A DNA stretch of 64,000 nt from Chitinophagaceae bacterium (GCA_016787085.1 JAEUVJ010000061.1:1-64000); one strand, 5' to 3'; numbered from the stretch's first letter, positions 1 through 8,080 are shown. Notes: generated from the letters alone by a model not told the origin. Made by a program: numbers and translations.

Positions 1-1
1 G

Positions 2-160
2 AATTTTGAAGAGGCCTATAAACTTTCGAAAGTGTTCAACGATGATGACCTTCCCATCCGTGTACTCCATATTAATCAATTGATCGAGGCCAAAAAGGCT
101 TCTGGCCGTCTTAAAGACCTCGACGATATTCAGCAGCTTCAAAAAAGAAAGACGAAGTGA
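2..160 (+). CDS. C-terminal fragment, possible nucleotidyltransferase-fold protein
   Basis: An open frame enters from the left edge and stops at 158-160, leaving 52 residues; the start lies outside the window. The tail reads I-R-V-L-H-I-N-Q-L-I-E-A-K-K-A-S-G-R, then L-K-D-L-D-D-I. This pattern (a hydrophobic residue, a Leu-Ile/Lys-Lys helix, then R-x-K-D-x-x-D-I) is typical of the C-terminus of small nucleotidyltransferase-fold proteins of the MNT/AbiEii kind. That assignment rests on a short tail only and is recall, not a search. Hypothetical otherwise. Confidence 0.5.
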   Translation, partial: NFEEAYKLSKVFNDDDLPIRVLHINQLIEAKKASGRLKDLDDIQQLQKRKTK

Positions 161-201
161 TATGTTGCAGGAGACACGCAACAGGGTTGAAAGATCTTAT
201 C

Positions 202-289
202 GGGCTAAAGCCCGGTGAAATATAATCTCCATTGCCCGTCACTTAAGTGACGGGCAATGGAGGAGCCGCTCACAAATTGGCTTTAGCCC
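202..289. repeat. REP-like cruciform element
   Basis: An 11-base inverted repeat (GGGCTAAAGCC at 202-212, GGCTTTAGCCC at 279-289) encloses a perfect 36-base palindrome at 227-262, whose 18-base arm is CTCCATTGCCCGTCACTT. The left outer arm is itself part of a small palindrome (CGGGCTAAAGCCCG, 201-214). The whole can fold as a nested stem on either strand. It lies in the gap between two genes. The layout resembles REP/BIME elements that RAYT (TnpA-REP) transposases mobilise; no such transposase is in this window. Confidence 0.75.
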
Positions 290-343
290 AATACCTGCTT
301 TTTACCTTTTACATAATAAAAACCCATCTCCGCAAGTTCCGGG

Positions 344-374
344 TTGCGGCAAACCAGCTTTGCCTGCAACTTTG
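344..374 (+). promoter_or_regulatory. Possible promoter of the GNAT gene
   Basis: TTG at 344-346 and a near-match to the Bacteroidota -7 box (CAACTTTG, 367-374; consensus TAnnTTTG) are 20 bases apart. The start codon is at 394, giving a short leader. One base departs from consensus. Confidence 0.35.
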
Positions 375-393
375 CATCCATCAAATACAAACA

Positions 394-1062
394 ATGGAGA
401 AATTAGATAATGTGGTCTGGCATTGCCTGCAGGAAACACACAAGGAGTTTGCACTTGCATACGGCCCGCTGCTATGTTACCATCCTGATTATTGTCCTTT
501 CGGTGCTTTCACCGGTTCACCGGAAGTAGCGGAGTATGTAGATCAGTATGCTTCACTGGTCAGCGATTTTTATATTGTCGGGCAGCCACCCCGGCTTTCT
601 GAGAAACTGGAGCTTAAAAACGAACTGGTTTGCCTGCAGATGCTGACTGAAAAATCCATTACCACAACTATCGAAGAGGAGATAGTGATGCTCAATGGTA
701 AATATGAAAAGGAGTTGTTCGATCTTGTTACGCTGGTACAGCCGGGTTTTATCAAAACAAAGACTTCATCGCTGGGCAACTACTATGGTATTTTTAAAAA
801 CGATCAGCTCGTGGCAGTGACAGGTGAGCGGATGCAGATGCATGGCTTTACGGAGATCAGCGCCGTGGTCACTCATCCCGCACATACCGGTAAGGGCTAT
901 GCCAAACAATTGCTGGCTTATACCACCAACAGGATACTGGAGCAGAATAAAATTCCTTTCCTGCATGTGAATGAGAAGAATACCGGGGCGATCCAATTAT
1001 ATCTTTCATCAGGGTTTGCTACCCGAAGGAAAATGAGCTTTTGGAATGTGGCGGGGAGGTAA
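394..1062 (+). CDS. GNAT family N-acetyltransferase (FR47-like)
   Basis: This 222-residue protein probably transfers an acetyl group from acetyl-CoA to an amine; the substrate is unknown. The C-terminal third carries the acetyl-CoA loop of motif A (V-V-T-H-P-A-H-T-G-K-G-Y-A, about residues 157-169) followed by a typical N-E-K-N-T-G-A-I-Q-L-Y-L-S-S-G-F motif B region, as in FR47-like members. The N-terminal half is divergent. I start it at ATG 394: the frame is open upstream to a GTG at 247, but that extension runs through the REP-like element and has no protein-like composition. It stands alone, followed by a convergent gene. Confidence 0.85.
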   Translation: MEKLDNVVWHCLQETHKEFALAYGPLLCYHPDYCPFGAFTGSPEVAEYVDQYASLVSDFYIVGQPPRLSEKLELKNELVCLQMLTEKSITTTIEEEIVMLNGKYEKELFDLVTLVQPGFIKTKTSSLGNYYGIFKNDQLVAVTGERMQMHGFTEISAVVTHPAHTGKGYAKQLLAYTTNRILEQNKIPFLHVNEKNTGAIQLYLSSGFATRRKMSFWNVAGR

Positions 1063-1110
1063 CAACCACAATGCTGTGCAGAAGGTGAAATTTTTCCTCA
1101 CCGGATCAAT

Positions 1111-1554
1111 TTATTTATAGTATCGCATCCTGATCTCTTTGCTCCACATGATTTCACCGGTATCTTCAAAAATGTAGTATAGGCTCCTCTTATGCCATAG
1201 CAGCTTTTGTGGTCTTACACCCCAATAGCCGTGTCTTTCATTCATCCGGAAAGCCAGGCTGTCGTATTCCAGGTCTTTTGCAAAAGGATTGAGATGATGT
1301 TCTTTGTAGTCGAACAAAATGGTGTCTCCTGCAAACCGGTAATGACCATAGGAGGTGTCAAAGTAGGCTTTGTTATCAGCATTGCTAACGTGAACGCAAC
1401 GGTATATGAATGTGCTGTCTTTGTTCAGAACAAATACATCAGTCCAGAACCGGCGGGGATTGTAGTATTTGCCGAAATACCTTTTTTGCGAAAAGGCAGA
1501 TAGAGATATTATCATACAGACTATGAGAAATCCTGGCTTGCTAAGAAGAGACAT
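1111..1554 (-). CDS. Secreted hypothetical protein
   Basis: A 147-residue protein with a clear N-terminal signal peptide (hydrophobic stretch about residues 8-20, ending S-A-F-S-Q), so probably exported to the periplasm or beyond. The mature part is rich in Tyr, Trp and charged residues (R-Y-F-G-K-Y-Y-N-P-R-R-F-W) and contains several short beta-like strands, such as D-S-T-F-I-Y-R-C and D-T-I-L-F-D-Y-K. I recognise no family. It is convergent with the GNAT gene, and its own start region faces away from a second small gene at 1700. Confidence 0.7.
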   Translation of the reverse strand: MSLLSKPGFLIVCMIISLSAFSQKRYFGKYYNPRRFWTDVFVLNKDSTFIYRCVHVSNADNKAYFDTSYGHYRFAGDTILFDYKEHHLNPFAKDLEYDSLAFRMNERHGYWGVRPQKLLWHKRSLYYIFEDTGEIMWSKEIRMRYYK

Positions 1555-1699
1555 GGTATAAAAACTACCCGGGCGGGCTTTTATTGTTTTTGGCCCTTCC
1601 AGGCATTGTTGATCTTATGGCGAACCTGACGAATGTTTCTCAGTTCTTTGTTAGAGCAAAGTCATGTTTCAGGGTAATGGGGTCTTCTACTTTTGGTGC

Positions 1700-2047
1700 A
1701 TGCTTTCCGAAGAGATGCTACAGCAACGCTGGGCGCAGTTGAAGACCAGGCTGGCTCCAAAGCTGGGTAAAGATCCCAGCCTGGATGATATACTGGTATG
1801 GATTGGTATTACTGAAGCCATGCTGCCTCCTAAAGCATTTTCCGAAAAAGAAAAAACGGACCTGCGGCAGATGGCGATATGCACAGTTCTTGTTCCGGCA
1901 AAGTATTATGAATTAATGTGGGTGGACGCTACCGGCTGGCAGCATTACAACCAGTTACAGCGAATGCCTGAAATGAGTGCGGATGAGCGGGAAAGATTTT
2001 TGATGCAATATGTAGTATTGTACTCTGAGAAGAATAGACTGATATAA
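1700..2047 (+). CDS. Conserved small hypothetical protein
   Basis: A soluble protein of 115 residues without signal peptide or membrane segment. It begins M-L-S-E-E-M-L-Q-Q-R-W, is mostly helical, and contains a conserved-looking core (S-L-D-D-I-L-V-W-I-G-I-T-E-A, then a Tyr/Trp-rich region and a C-terminal F-L-M-Q-Y-V-V-L-Y). The D-I-L-x-x-I-G-I-x-E pattern is typical of a small family seen in Chitinophagaceae, but I know no function. An upstream in-frame ATG at 1664 exists; a TACTTTTG sequence at 1688-1695 argues that transcription starts near 1700, favouring the shorter form and perhaps a very short leader. Confidence 0.6.
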   Translation: MLSEEMLQQRWAQLKTRLAPKLGKDPSLDDILVWIGITEAMLPPKAFSEKEKTDLRQMAICTVLVPAKYYELMWVDATGWQHYNQLQRMPEMSADERERFLMQYVVLYSEKNRLI

Positions 2048-2167
2048 TCCTGTTCACAGTTATTATCCTATGCCCCGACGGTCTGATTTCATGTTTTGTT
2101 ACATGATCTTATGACCGGGTGCAGCGAAACGGCACTAGTGTTTCTCTTTAATAGTAAAACTTTATCA

Positions 2168-2812
2168 ATGAAAAGGTTCTTTTTATTACTCTTTTCTTTC
2201 TCCTGCCTTGGCAGTTTTGCACAGACGAAATTTGGGATAGTGGCAGGATACCAGCTTAGCGATATTGGCAGTTACGATCTCATCGAAACCAGCAGTACCG
2301 GAAATTTTATAATAGGCGTTTTGACGGAACACCGGTTTCGCCGGTTACCTCTCTATCTTTCAGGCCAGGTGGTATATGCCCCGGCGGGTTATAGCAAAAG
2401 CAATATACAGGCAGAAGATAAAAGTGGTAACCCGTTAGGCGATATTGACCTGCATCGAATCGGGTATATAAAGGTGCCGGTATATCTCTTGTATGGAGGA
2501 CGGGCAGGGTCAGTGGTTCTGAAAGGAGGACTTGGGTCTTTTATCGCCTTTCAGACAGGCGATAAACTAAAAATAAAAGGGGGAGATGCTTTTGGCAATG
2601 GTACCGTACTGCCTTCCTATATGAAAAAGATCACGCCTGTCCTGTATGGCATCCATTTCCAGGCAGGTGTTGAATGGTCTCCTGTAATGATCAGTCTTCA
2701 TTTCAGCCAGAGTTTTAACGGGCTCTACTTGCCTGTGTCGGCGGCCGCACAGAAATGGAAAGCGACGGCTTATGGTATAACAGTTGGCTTTTTCTTTATA
2801 AAAAGGCAATGA
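2168..2812 (+). CDS. Outer-membrane beta-barrel protein (PorT-like)
   Basis: A 214-residue protein with signal peptide (M-K-R-F-F-L-L-L-F-S-F-S, ending S-F-A-Q). The mature chain shows alternating hydrophobic strands and turns (F-G-I-V-A-G-Y-Q-L, L-Y-L-S-G-Q-V-V-Y-A, G-V-E-W-S-P-V-M-I-S-L-H-F-S-Q-S-F) and ends in an aromatic strand (Y-G-I-T-V-G-F-F-F), as expected for a small eight-stranded barrel of the porin-family/PorT superfamily common in Bacteroidota. The longer reading from 2096 adds 24 residues in front of the signal peptide and is unlikely. The role is unknown; it abuts a convergent DUF695 gene. Confidence 0.75.
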   Translation: MKRFFLLLFSFSCLGSFAQTKFGIVAGYQLSDIGSYDLIETSSTGNFIIGVLTEHRFRRLPLYLSGQVVYAPAGYSKSNIQAEDKSGNPLGDIDLHRIGYIKVPVYLLYGGRAGSVVLKGGLGSFIAFQTGDKLKIKGGDAFGNGTVLPSYMKKITPVLYGIHFQAGVEWSPVMISLHFSQSFNGLYLPVSAAAQKWKATAYGITVGFFFIKRQ

Positions 2813-2818
2813 ACTAAG

Positions 2819-3910
2819 CTATTTGTATTTATTCATCGTCATCCAGTACTTGTCTTTATAAATATCATACGTTATCTCCAGTCGGTCAAGATATTCTTCG
2901 ATCAGGGTGTGAGCCGCTTTGGATGATCTTCTGAATTCTTTACAGGCAAAATAGATCGTCCTTGTACTGTTGGTTGTTTCCCGGCCGATGTTCAGGTAAC
3001 CTTCGGCATCGGGTAATTCGCTTATCAGCTTTTCTTCAAACTCATCCATCAGTTCATAATCCTCATCATCCGGCATTCCGTTAGTGTCTTTCCCGTCATA
3101 CTTTATTTCGATCAGCATCAACCACGGATGCGAAGCCTTGCTGTCCCATTCCATCAGTTCCTGGTTAAGGATCGCCAGGACGGGCAGGCCATTCTCATCC
3201 TGGGCTTCCATGGAATAGTATGAATCATTTTCTGTGTTATAGCGTGTGCCTTTATATTTTTCCAAAAACTCTTTTTCCCGCCATTGTAAAAAATCGGGAA
3301 GCTTTGACATGGATATCAGCTCCGTGTCAGCCGGTTTTTGTCCCTCAATATGCAGCGTGTCTATCATCGTGACTGAATTCAGTTCTCCCAGTGCATTGTC
3401 AAGATAGATAAGGCTGCCGTTCCTGATGATCGTTTCGTTTTCCTCATTAAAGTCTTTATGCACCAGCGTTATGTCGATCTCATCGGGGTAATCAGGCTGA
3501 ACGGTGCTGAAAAATCGGAGGGTCTCTTCATTGAATTGGTAGCCATCCATTTCAATGCTTACCTGGTCAAACCCAATGGCGGGTTTTAATGCCGTGAATC
3601 TCCATCCTTCGAGTGACGGCGCTGCGGCAATCAGTTCCTCCGCAAAAACGATGGTTTTAATATTTCCTTCAGGTGTGACCACCAGTTCTGCTGTATTCTC
3701 ATCATACATGCCTGCGAGGCAATAAAACTTATTGTTGAGCTGCTCTAACTTATCCATCACCTTCTGCAGGAATTTTTCATCAATACGGTCATTGTTTTTG
3801 ATGACCCTGAAGAACTGTTTCTCATTTTCGGTAAACCATTTCCAGAACGAGGAATTATCAACCCGGGGAATATCCTGTTTGCTACCAAACATTTTGCGAA
3901 TGAAACTCAT
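2819..3910 (-). CDS. DUF695-like domain protein
   Basis: A soluble 363-residue protein, rich in acidic residues. The C-terminal third (about residues 255-355) has the hallmarks of DUF695 as I remember them: H-P-W-L-M-L-I-E-I, N-G-M-P-D-D-E, D-E-F-E-E-K-L, and G-Y-L-N-I-G-R-E-T-T-N before an aromatic strand (T-I-Y-F-A). The N-terminal part (W-F-T-E-N-E-K-Q-F-F) is shared by Bacteroidota proteins of unknown function. No catalytic motif is visible. The family has no established activity. Start codon ATG at 3910 is well placed; the gene is monocistronic between two genes on the other strand. Confidence 0.7.
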   Translation of the reverse strand: MSFIRKMFGSKQDIPRVDNSSFWKWFTENEKQFFRVIKNNDRIDEKFLQKVMDKLEQLNNKFYCLAGMYDENTAELVVTPEGNIKTIVFAEELIAAAPSLEGWRFTALKPAIGFDQVSIEMDGYQFNEETLRFFSTVQPDYPDEIDITLVHKDFNEENETIIRNGSLIYLDNALGELNSVTMIDTLHIEGQKPADTELISMSKLPDFLQWREKEFLEKYKGTRYNTENDSYYSMEAQDENGLPVLAILNQELMEWDSKASHPWLMLIEIKYDGKDTNGMPDDEDYELMDEFEEKLISELPDAEGYLNIGRETTNSTRTIYFACKEFRRSSKAAHTLIEEYLDRLEITYDIYKDKYWMTMNKYK

Positions 3911-4072
3911 ACTAATGAATTTGAGGATGAAATTAAGAAACAGGTAGGGTACGGCGAAACGCTGCCTGTTAGACAGCAGAAGGTAACCGGCATGGTCCGG
4001 TCTCCATTTTTAACTTGCTATTTTGCGGTTTGGGTTTTTATTAAAATAATGCTGTTAGAGTAAATCATACAT

Positions 4073-4080
4073 TAGATTTG
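4073..4080 (+). promoter_or_regulatory. Bacteroidota -7 box before the beta-barrel gene
   Basis: TAGATTTG matches TAnnTTTG exactly and lies 37 bases before the start codon at 4118. No good -33 TTG is present at the usual distance, so this is only a partial match. Confidence 0.45.
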
Positions 4081-4117
4081 TATTCATTTTCTTTTAACCT
4101 GACAACTATTATTTCTT

Positions 4118-4774
4118 ATGAAGTTCTTTACTCAGTTAAGACCGGGACTGATCAGATTATTTACCGGGGCATGTACTTTGGTTTTCTTTTTTACAACAAT
4201 GGCCCAGAACAAGCTTCCCGGCAAAGCTATCCAGGTGGCAGGAGGTTACAGCCGTCATGGAAGCGGTGATTTGAAGGGGATCGTATTCGGGGCTGAATAC
4301 CGCAATTATCTTTCAAAGAGGTTTTCGCTTAATTATAGCCTGCGGGGAACGATCAACAGCGGAAAGGAAACGATCATTGTGAACAATCTTATTACCGGTG
4401 AACGGACGGATGCTTCGGTACGGTTTACAACGGCCGGTGTACAGGCTGGTGTGAACGGCGGGCTCAGTATCATCAGGGATCTGAAACACGAATTGATGGT
4501 CAGCCTTGGCGCTTTTGGCAGGTATCAATCAGCTTCCAATGGAGATGACGGCTATTCTATTTACTATCCGCAACAGACCAGCCAGCCTACTGTGCTGATC
4601 GGGTATGATAACAGGACACCACAGGAAATTTTTACCGCCGGAGGAATATTCCAGTTGCAGTACAGTTTTACTTTCAGGAATAAGGTATTTATCGGTCTTG
4701 CTCCCGGTTTTCAGACAGATACCAACGGAGATGTTATCCTGCAAGCGGCTTTGACAGCAGGAAAAAGGTTTTAA
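4118..4774 (+). CDS. Putative outer-membrane beta-barrel protein
   Basis: A 218-residue protein with a long N-terminal signal region (basic start, hydrophobic stretch about residues 13-27, ending T-M-A-Q). Mature sequence is built of alternating strands (Y-R-N-Y-L-S-K-R-F-S-L-N-Y-S-L-R, H-E-L-M-V-S-L-G-A-F-G-R-Y, F-Q-L-Q-Y-S-F-T-F-R-N-K-V-F-I-G-L) and ends with an A-G-K-R-F strand, consistent with an outer-membrane barrel. I recognise no specific family. The next gene begins 80 bases downstream on the same strand, but the two have no evident functional link. Confidence 0.65.
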   Translation: MKFFTQLRPGLIRLFTGACTLVFFFTTMAQNKLPGKAIQVAGGYSRHGSGDLKGIVFGAEYRNYLSKRFSLNYSLRGTINSGKETIIVNNLITGERTDASVRFTTAGVQAGVNGGLSIIRDLKHELMVSLGAFGRYQSASNGDDGYSIYYPQQTSQPTVLIGYDNRTPQEIFTAGGIFQLQYSFTFRNKVFIGLAPGFQTDTNGDVILQAALTAGKRF

Positions 4775-4854
4775 TTATTCATGTGAGACCATACTCAGGC
4801 GGATGTTTGACAAATCTCATCCTTTCAGGGGTTGATATTTTGTACCTATGCCCC

Positions 4855-5544
4855 ATGTTAAACCATGCCTATCGCCGGGTAACAGTAATGCTGGCTGTTG
4901 CTTCTTTGTTTATGCTGTTATACTCCTGCCGTCATAAGCCTGGAAGTGATCAGCAGCTAACTACCAGGGCAAATGTTCTCGAAGTATTAATGGCCGGTAA
5001 TTATCGTTTTGCCCATGCAAAGCCGGTACATCCGGATGAAAGCAGGCAGCGAATGAGTGAGATCGCTAAAGAACAGCACCCGTTTGCGGTGGTGATCAGT
5101 TGCTCTGATTCGCGGGTACCGCCTGAACTGATATTTGACCAGGGGCTCGGTGATCTTTTTGTGATCCGCACAGCGGGCAACCTGATGGGAGGACTGGAGA
5201 TCGGCAGTGTTGAATATGCCGTGGAGCACCTTGGTGTCGGTTTGATAATCGTATTAGGTCATCAGCAATGCGGGGCTATAAAAGCTTTTGTAGACGGTGG
5301 TGAAGCGCCGGGACATATCAAAGACATTATTGACAGCATCAAAAGTGAGCAGGAGATCAGGGAGATACCGGCCAATGATAAAAACAGGATGGATCATTGC
5401 GTGGAAGCAAACCTCAGGCATGCCACCCATCAGTTGCTGAACCAGTCAGCTATCATTAAGGAAAAAGTGGAAAAGAATGAATTAAGGATCGCTGCCGGAA
5501 TTTACGACCTGCAAAAAGGAGAAGTGAGTATGCTGAAAAAATAG
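4855..5544 (+). CDS. Beta-class carbonic anhydrase, lipoprotein
   Basis: Interconverts CO2 and bicarbonate. The 229-residue product carries the beta-class zinc ligands: C83 and D85 in I-S-C-S-D-S-R, H136 and C139 in G-H-Q-Q-C-G; R87 is the Asp partner. Unlike cytoplasmic members, it starts with a signal peptide and a lipobox (L-L-Y-S-C25), so it is probably lipid-anchored outside the cytoplasm. I start at ATG 4855, which gives a standard lipoprotein signal; an upstream in-frame start at 4783 would place 24 extra residues before it. A strong bidirectional terminator follows. Confidence 0.9.
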   Translation: MLNHAYRRVTVMLAVASLFMLLYSCRHKPGSDQQLTTRANVLEVLMAGNYRFAHAKPVHPDESRQRMSEIAKEQHPFAVVISCSDSRVPPELIFDQGLGDLFVIRTAGNLMGGLEIGSVEYAVEHLGVGLIIVLGHQQCGAIKAFVDGGEAPGHIKDIIDSIKSEQEIREIPANDKNRMDHCVEANLRHATHQLLNQSAIIKEKVEKNELRIAAGIYDLQKGEVSMLKK

Positions 5545-5579
5545 AAATACCTGTTGTACCTGACATACTAAGAATGAAT

Positions 5580-5610
5580 AGCCCCGGCCTGAGACCGGGG
5601 CTTATTTTAT
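5580..5610. terminator. Bidirectional terminator
   Basis: Stem AGCCCCGG (5580-5587) pairs with CCGGGGCT (5595-5602) across a 7-base loop, followed by TATTTTAT. It sits between two convergent genes and can serve both, although the minus side has a poor T-run. Confidence 0.8.
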
Positions 5611-5630
5611 CATGCGCTTTAAATTCTTGT

Positions 5631-6026
5631 TTATCTCGGCTCGATCACGGCTTCTTCTTCCAGGTGTGAATGACGGTTGATCTGGTAGGTCACCAGTTTT
5701 TTCGTTTTCTTGCTGGTGATCTCAAAATGCAGATCGTCATCGCCCATTTCTTCCGTATTCAGCAGGAAGGATTTGGTAAAGCTTTCGCCTTTGATACTCT
5801 CGCGGAACAGCACATTTCCTTTGTTGTCCCGGATGCTGATCGTGAACTCATCCGGTTCGGCATTTCCTTTTACGATCAGTTTATATAAAGGCTGGTTGTT
5901 GACGTGACCGGTATATTTTAAAACTACAGGCAATGTTTTACTGCCATTAGCGGATGCGGATGCTACCGAGAAGACAGTAAAAAAAGCTATAACGATGATG
6001 CGGTTGTTGTGAATGATCCTTTTCAT
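5631..6026 (-). CDS. Small secreted protein, paralog of the 11.6-kb gene
   Basis: A 131-residue exported protein: signal peptide about residues 1-27 (ending A-S-A-N), then a single beta-rich domain. It shares the pattern of the gene at 11601-12005: P-V-x-L-K-x-x-G-x-V-x-N-Q-P-L, then G-N-V-L-x-x-E, F-T-K-x-F-x-L-N-T-E-E-x-G-D, and a final x-V-x-x-x-x-N-R/K-x. The fold suggests a small immunoglobulin-like or FN3-like sandwich (inference from strand pattern). No cysteines or catalytic residues. Both paralogs have the same promoter layout and a long leader, so they are probably co-regulated. No known function. Confidence 0.75.
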   Translation of the reverse strand: MKRIIHNNRIIVIAFFTVFSVASASANGSKTLPVVLKYTGHVNNQPLYKLIVKGNAEPDEFTISIRDNKGNVLFRESIKGESFTKSFLLNTEEMGDDDLHFEITSKKTKKLVTYQINRHSHLEEEAVIEPR

Positions 6027-6332
6027 AGTGTGTATGTTTTTCCGTTCAATAATTTGTTTTAGCTATCCATGTGGCAAACAGGGGCAAGAAATGCTGTGCA
6101 AGCTGCAGGTAGTGGTAGTGAAAGCCCGGAAGGTCTCCGGAATGTTAGCGACCGGATGGCCGCATTTGCTTTGGTACTGTAAAAGTAGAAGGGAATAGAT
6201 GGCGCTGCAAAACAAGTTTGAGGCTTTTGAGGGATGCCCAAAAAAGGATATATGCTATAAATAGCTAAGAACCATTCGCTTTGCTGGTCAAAATCAACAA
6301 TGTCCAAATTGACTGTTAAGTCATTGTTATCG
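6027..6332. other. Intergenic region: leader of the secreted paralog
   Basis: These 306 bases hold no convincing gene. An open minus-strand frame at 6059-6307 has no protein-like composition. The left half is the inferred untranslated leader (about 150 bases) of the minus-strand gene at 5631-6026; the promoter is at 6180-6211. I see nothing definable in 6212-6332. Confidence 0.5.
6180..6211 (-). promoter_or_regulatory. Promoter of the small secreted gene
   Basis: On the minus strand, TTTG (6211-6208) is followed after 20 bases by TACTTTTA (6187-6180), a one-base variant of the Bacteroidota -7 box. The paralog at 11601 has the same two elements, with the same 20-base spacing, at 12211-12180. 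Expected start of transcription is near 6174, leaving a leader of about 150 bases. Confidence 0.65.
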
Positions 6333-6707
6333 CTATACCTGTTTCTTTCTCTTTGCTATAAAGTTGACGTAAATGGCAGCAATAACAGCAAAGATCAAAC
6401 AAGCCAGGGTCACATTATCTACCAGTTTTGGGTTGATATTATGGCCGCTGATCTTATCTGCGTAGTATTTAATGAAAGAATTGGGAAGATGGGTTTCGCC
6501 CAGTTTTTCTTTTACGTTCCAGTGCCAGTCGGTCAGGAAACAATACCCCCATCCATACCAGATACCAAATACGAACCAGGAGAGCAGCGTCAGGCCGAGG
6601 GTAATTAAGTGGGCTTTCCTTGTCCTTTTCCATATCCAGCCGGTAAGGTTGAAGAGGGTGAAAGAAAGATGGACAATAGTATAGAATATGTCAAGAAAGC
6701 TGAGCAT
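6333..6707 (-). CDS. DUF2784-like membrane protein
   Basis: A 124-residue integral membrane protein with about three membrane helices (residues about 4-22, 36-55 and 99-117). It has the sequence C-F-L-T-D-W-H-W after the second helix, which matches my memory of DUF2784 family members with their conserved Cys and Trp near this position. The function of the family is unknown. I start at ATG 6707 (M-L-S-F-L-D); a TTG two codons upstream is less likely. Single gene, with divergent gene at 6984. Confidence 0.65.
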   Translation of the reverse strand: MLSFLDIFYTIVHLSFTLFNLTGWIWKRTRKAHLITLGLTLLSWFVFGIWYGWGYCFLTDWHWNVKEKLGETHLPNSFIKYYADKISGHNINPKLVDNVTLACLIFAVIAAIYVNFIAKRKKQV

Positions 6708-6983
6708 GACCAATAAAGGTAGAGAAATTTGAGCCGGGGGATAAGTGATAACACTGCCCGGTATTCAGGCCCGGGATCTACATAGCAAGAGCTAAATCTC
6801 AAATTCCAGGATACAGAATCCAGCATCCGGAATCATAGCTTTATCCCGTCAGTATTTACCCGGTGCGGCGCAGTAAATTTTCAGGGGATAAACAGCAGGC
6901 AAAGCTATGGCTGGCATAATTTTTACGTTATTTTCACGTTAGACAAACAAATTATTCCAACGGCGATCACCAAATCCAACCTT

Positions 6984-8057
6984 ATGAACTATCCGGTATC
7001 CTCTTCTGCTCCCCGTAAATCTTATACTCTTTACATCCTGGTCAGTGTAGCTGTAGTGCTGATAGCGGTCATTGCCATTGGCGGCTACAAGCTGGTATTC
7101 TCTACTGAGCCTTCGGGTAAAGAGGCTGTGATTCCTGCAGGGACCCAGCCTGAGGAGGAAATAAAGAAGAAACCCATCCTGACAGATATTGAAGAGTACA
7201 ACAGCAAGATGGCGCATATCGTGAACGGAGACACTACCGGTAAATGGCCGGTGAAATCAGACTACCCGCTGCCCGGCGCTATTTTTCCTTTTAAAAGGAT
7301 AATAGCTTACTATGGTAACCTTTATTCAAAACAAATGGGCATACTGGGTGAGTTGCCTCCCGACCAGATGCTGGCTAAACTGCAGCAGGAAGTAGCTGCG
7401 TGGCAAAAAGCAGATACGGCGCTGGAAGTGGTTCCGGCCCTCCATTATATTGCGGTGACCGCACAGCAAAGCCCCGGCAAGAACAATATGTATCGTCTGC
7501 GGATGCCTTTTCACCAGATAGATTCGGTATTGAATATGGCCGCCCGTATCAATGCATTGGTATTTATTGATATCCAGGTAGGGCATAGCACATTGCAGAA
7601 AGAATTGCCGGAGCTCGAAAAATACCTGAAGATGCCGAATGTCCATCTTGGGATAGACCCTGAATTCTCCATGAAAGGTGGCCAGGCGCCGGGCAAAGTG
7701 GTGGGATCATTTGATGCCGCCGATATCAATTATGCTACAGAATACCTCGCCAAACTGGTGACAGAGAATAATATTACCCCGAAAGTATTTGTGGTGCACC
7801 GTTTCACTCAGAACGGGGTGACCAATTACAAACAGATCAAACTGAGACCTGAAGTGCAGATCGTGATGGATATGGATGGATGGGGCCCGCCGGAATTGAA
7901 AAAAGGAACCTATCGTCACTTCATCCATAAGGAGCCTGTTGAATACACCGGTTTCAAACTGTTTTATAAAAATGATACAAAGAATAATGGCCGTTTGGTG
8001 ACATTACAGGAGATCATGGCACTAAAGCCCCGGCCCGTGTATATCCAATACCAGTAA
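6984..8057 (+). CDS. Membrane-anchored uncharacterised protein, possible TIM-barrel domain
   Basis: A 357-residue protein with a single N-terminal membrane helix (about residues 15-37) and a large extracytoplasmic domain. Landmarks are R-I-I-A-Y-Y-G-N, M-G-I-L-G-E, V-V-P-A-L-H-Y-I-A, V-F-I-D-I-Q-V-G, H-L-G-I-D-P-E-F, G-Q-A-P-G-K-V-V-G-S, K-V-F-V-V-H-R-F and V-I-M-D-M-D-G-W-G. Alternating strand-helix units with Asp or Glu at strand ends suggest a glycosidase-like barrel. I recall similar sequences in Actinobacteria without known function. A good terminator follows, so it is transcribed alone. Confidence 0.7.
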   Translation: MNYPVSSSAPRKSYTLYILVSVAVVLIAVIAIGGYKLVFSTEPSGKEAVIPAGTQPEEEIKKKPILTDIEEYNSKMAHIVNGDTTGKWPVKSDYPLPGAIFPFKRIIAYYGNLYSKQMGILGELPPDQMLAKLQQEVAAWQKADTALEVVPALHYIAVTAQQSPGKNNMYRLRMPFHQIDSVLNMAARINALVFIDIQVGHSTLQKELPELEKYLKMPNVHLGIDPEFSMKGGQAPGKVVGSFDAADINYATEYLAKLVTENNITPKVFVVHRFTQNGVTNYKQIKLRPEVQIVMDMDGWGPPELKKGTYRHFIHKEPVEYTGFKLFYKNDTKNNGRLVTLQEIMALKPRPVYIQYQ

Positions 8058-8080
8058 CTGCGTTGATCCCGAATATTGGT

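Noticed and set aside
1085..1103. Hairpin GGTGA/TCACC after the GNAT gene as terminator
   Set aside because: Stem of five pairs only and no T-run after it; too weak to call.
6059..6307. Open minus-strand frame of 82 codons upstream of the secreted paralog
   Set aside because: Its composition is not protein-like, and it covers the promoter and leader shared with the 11.6-kb paralog.
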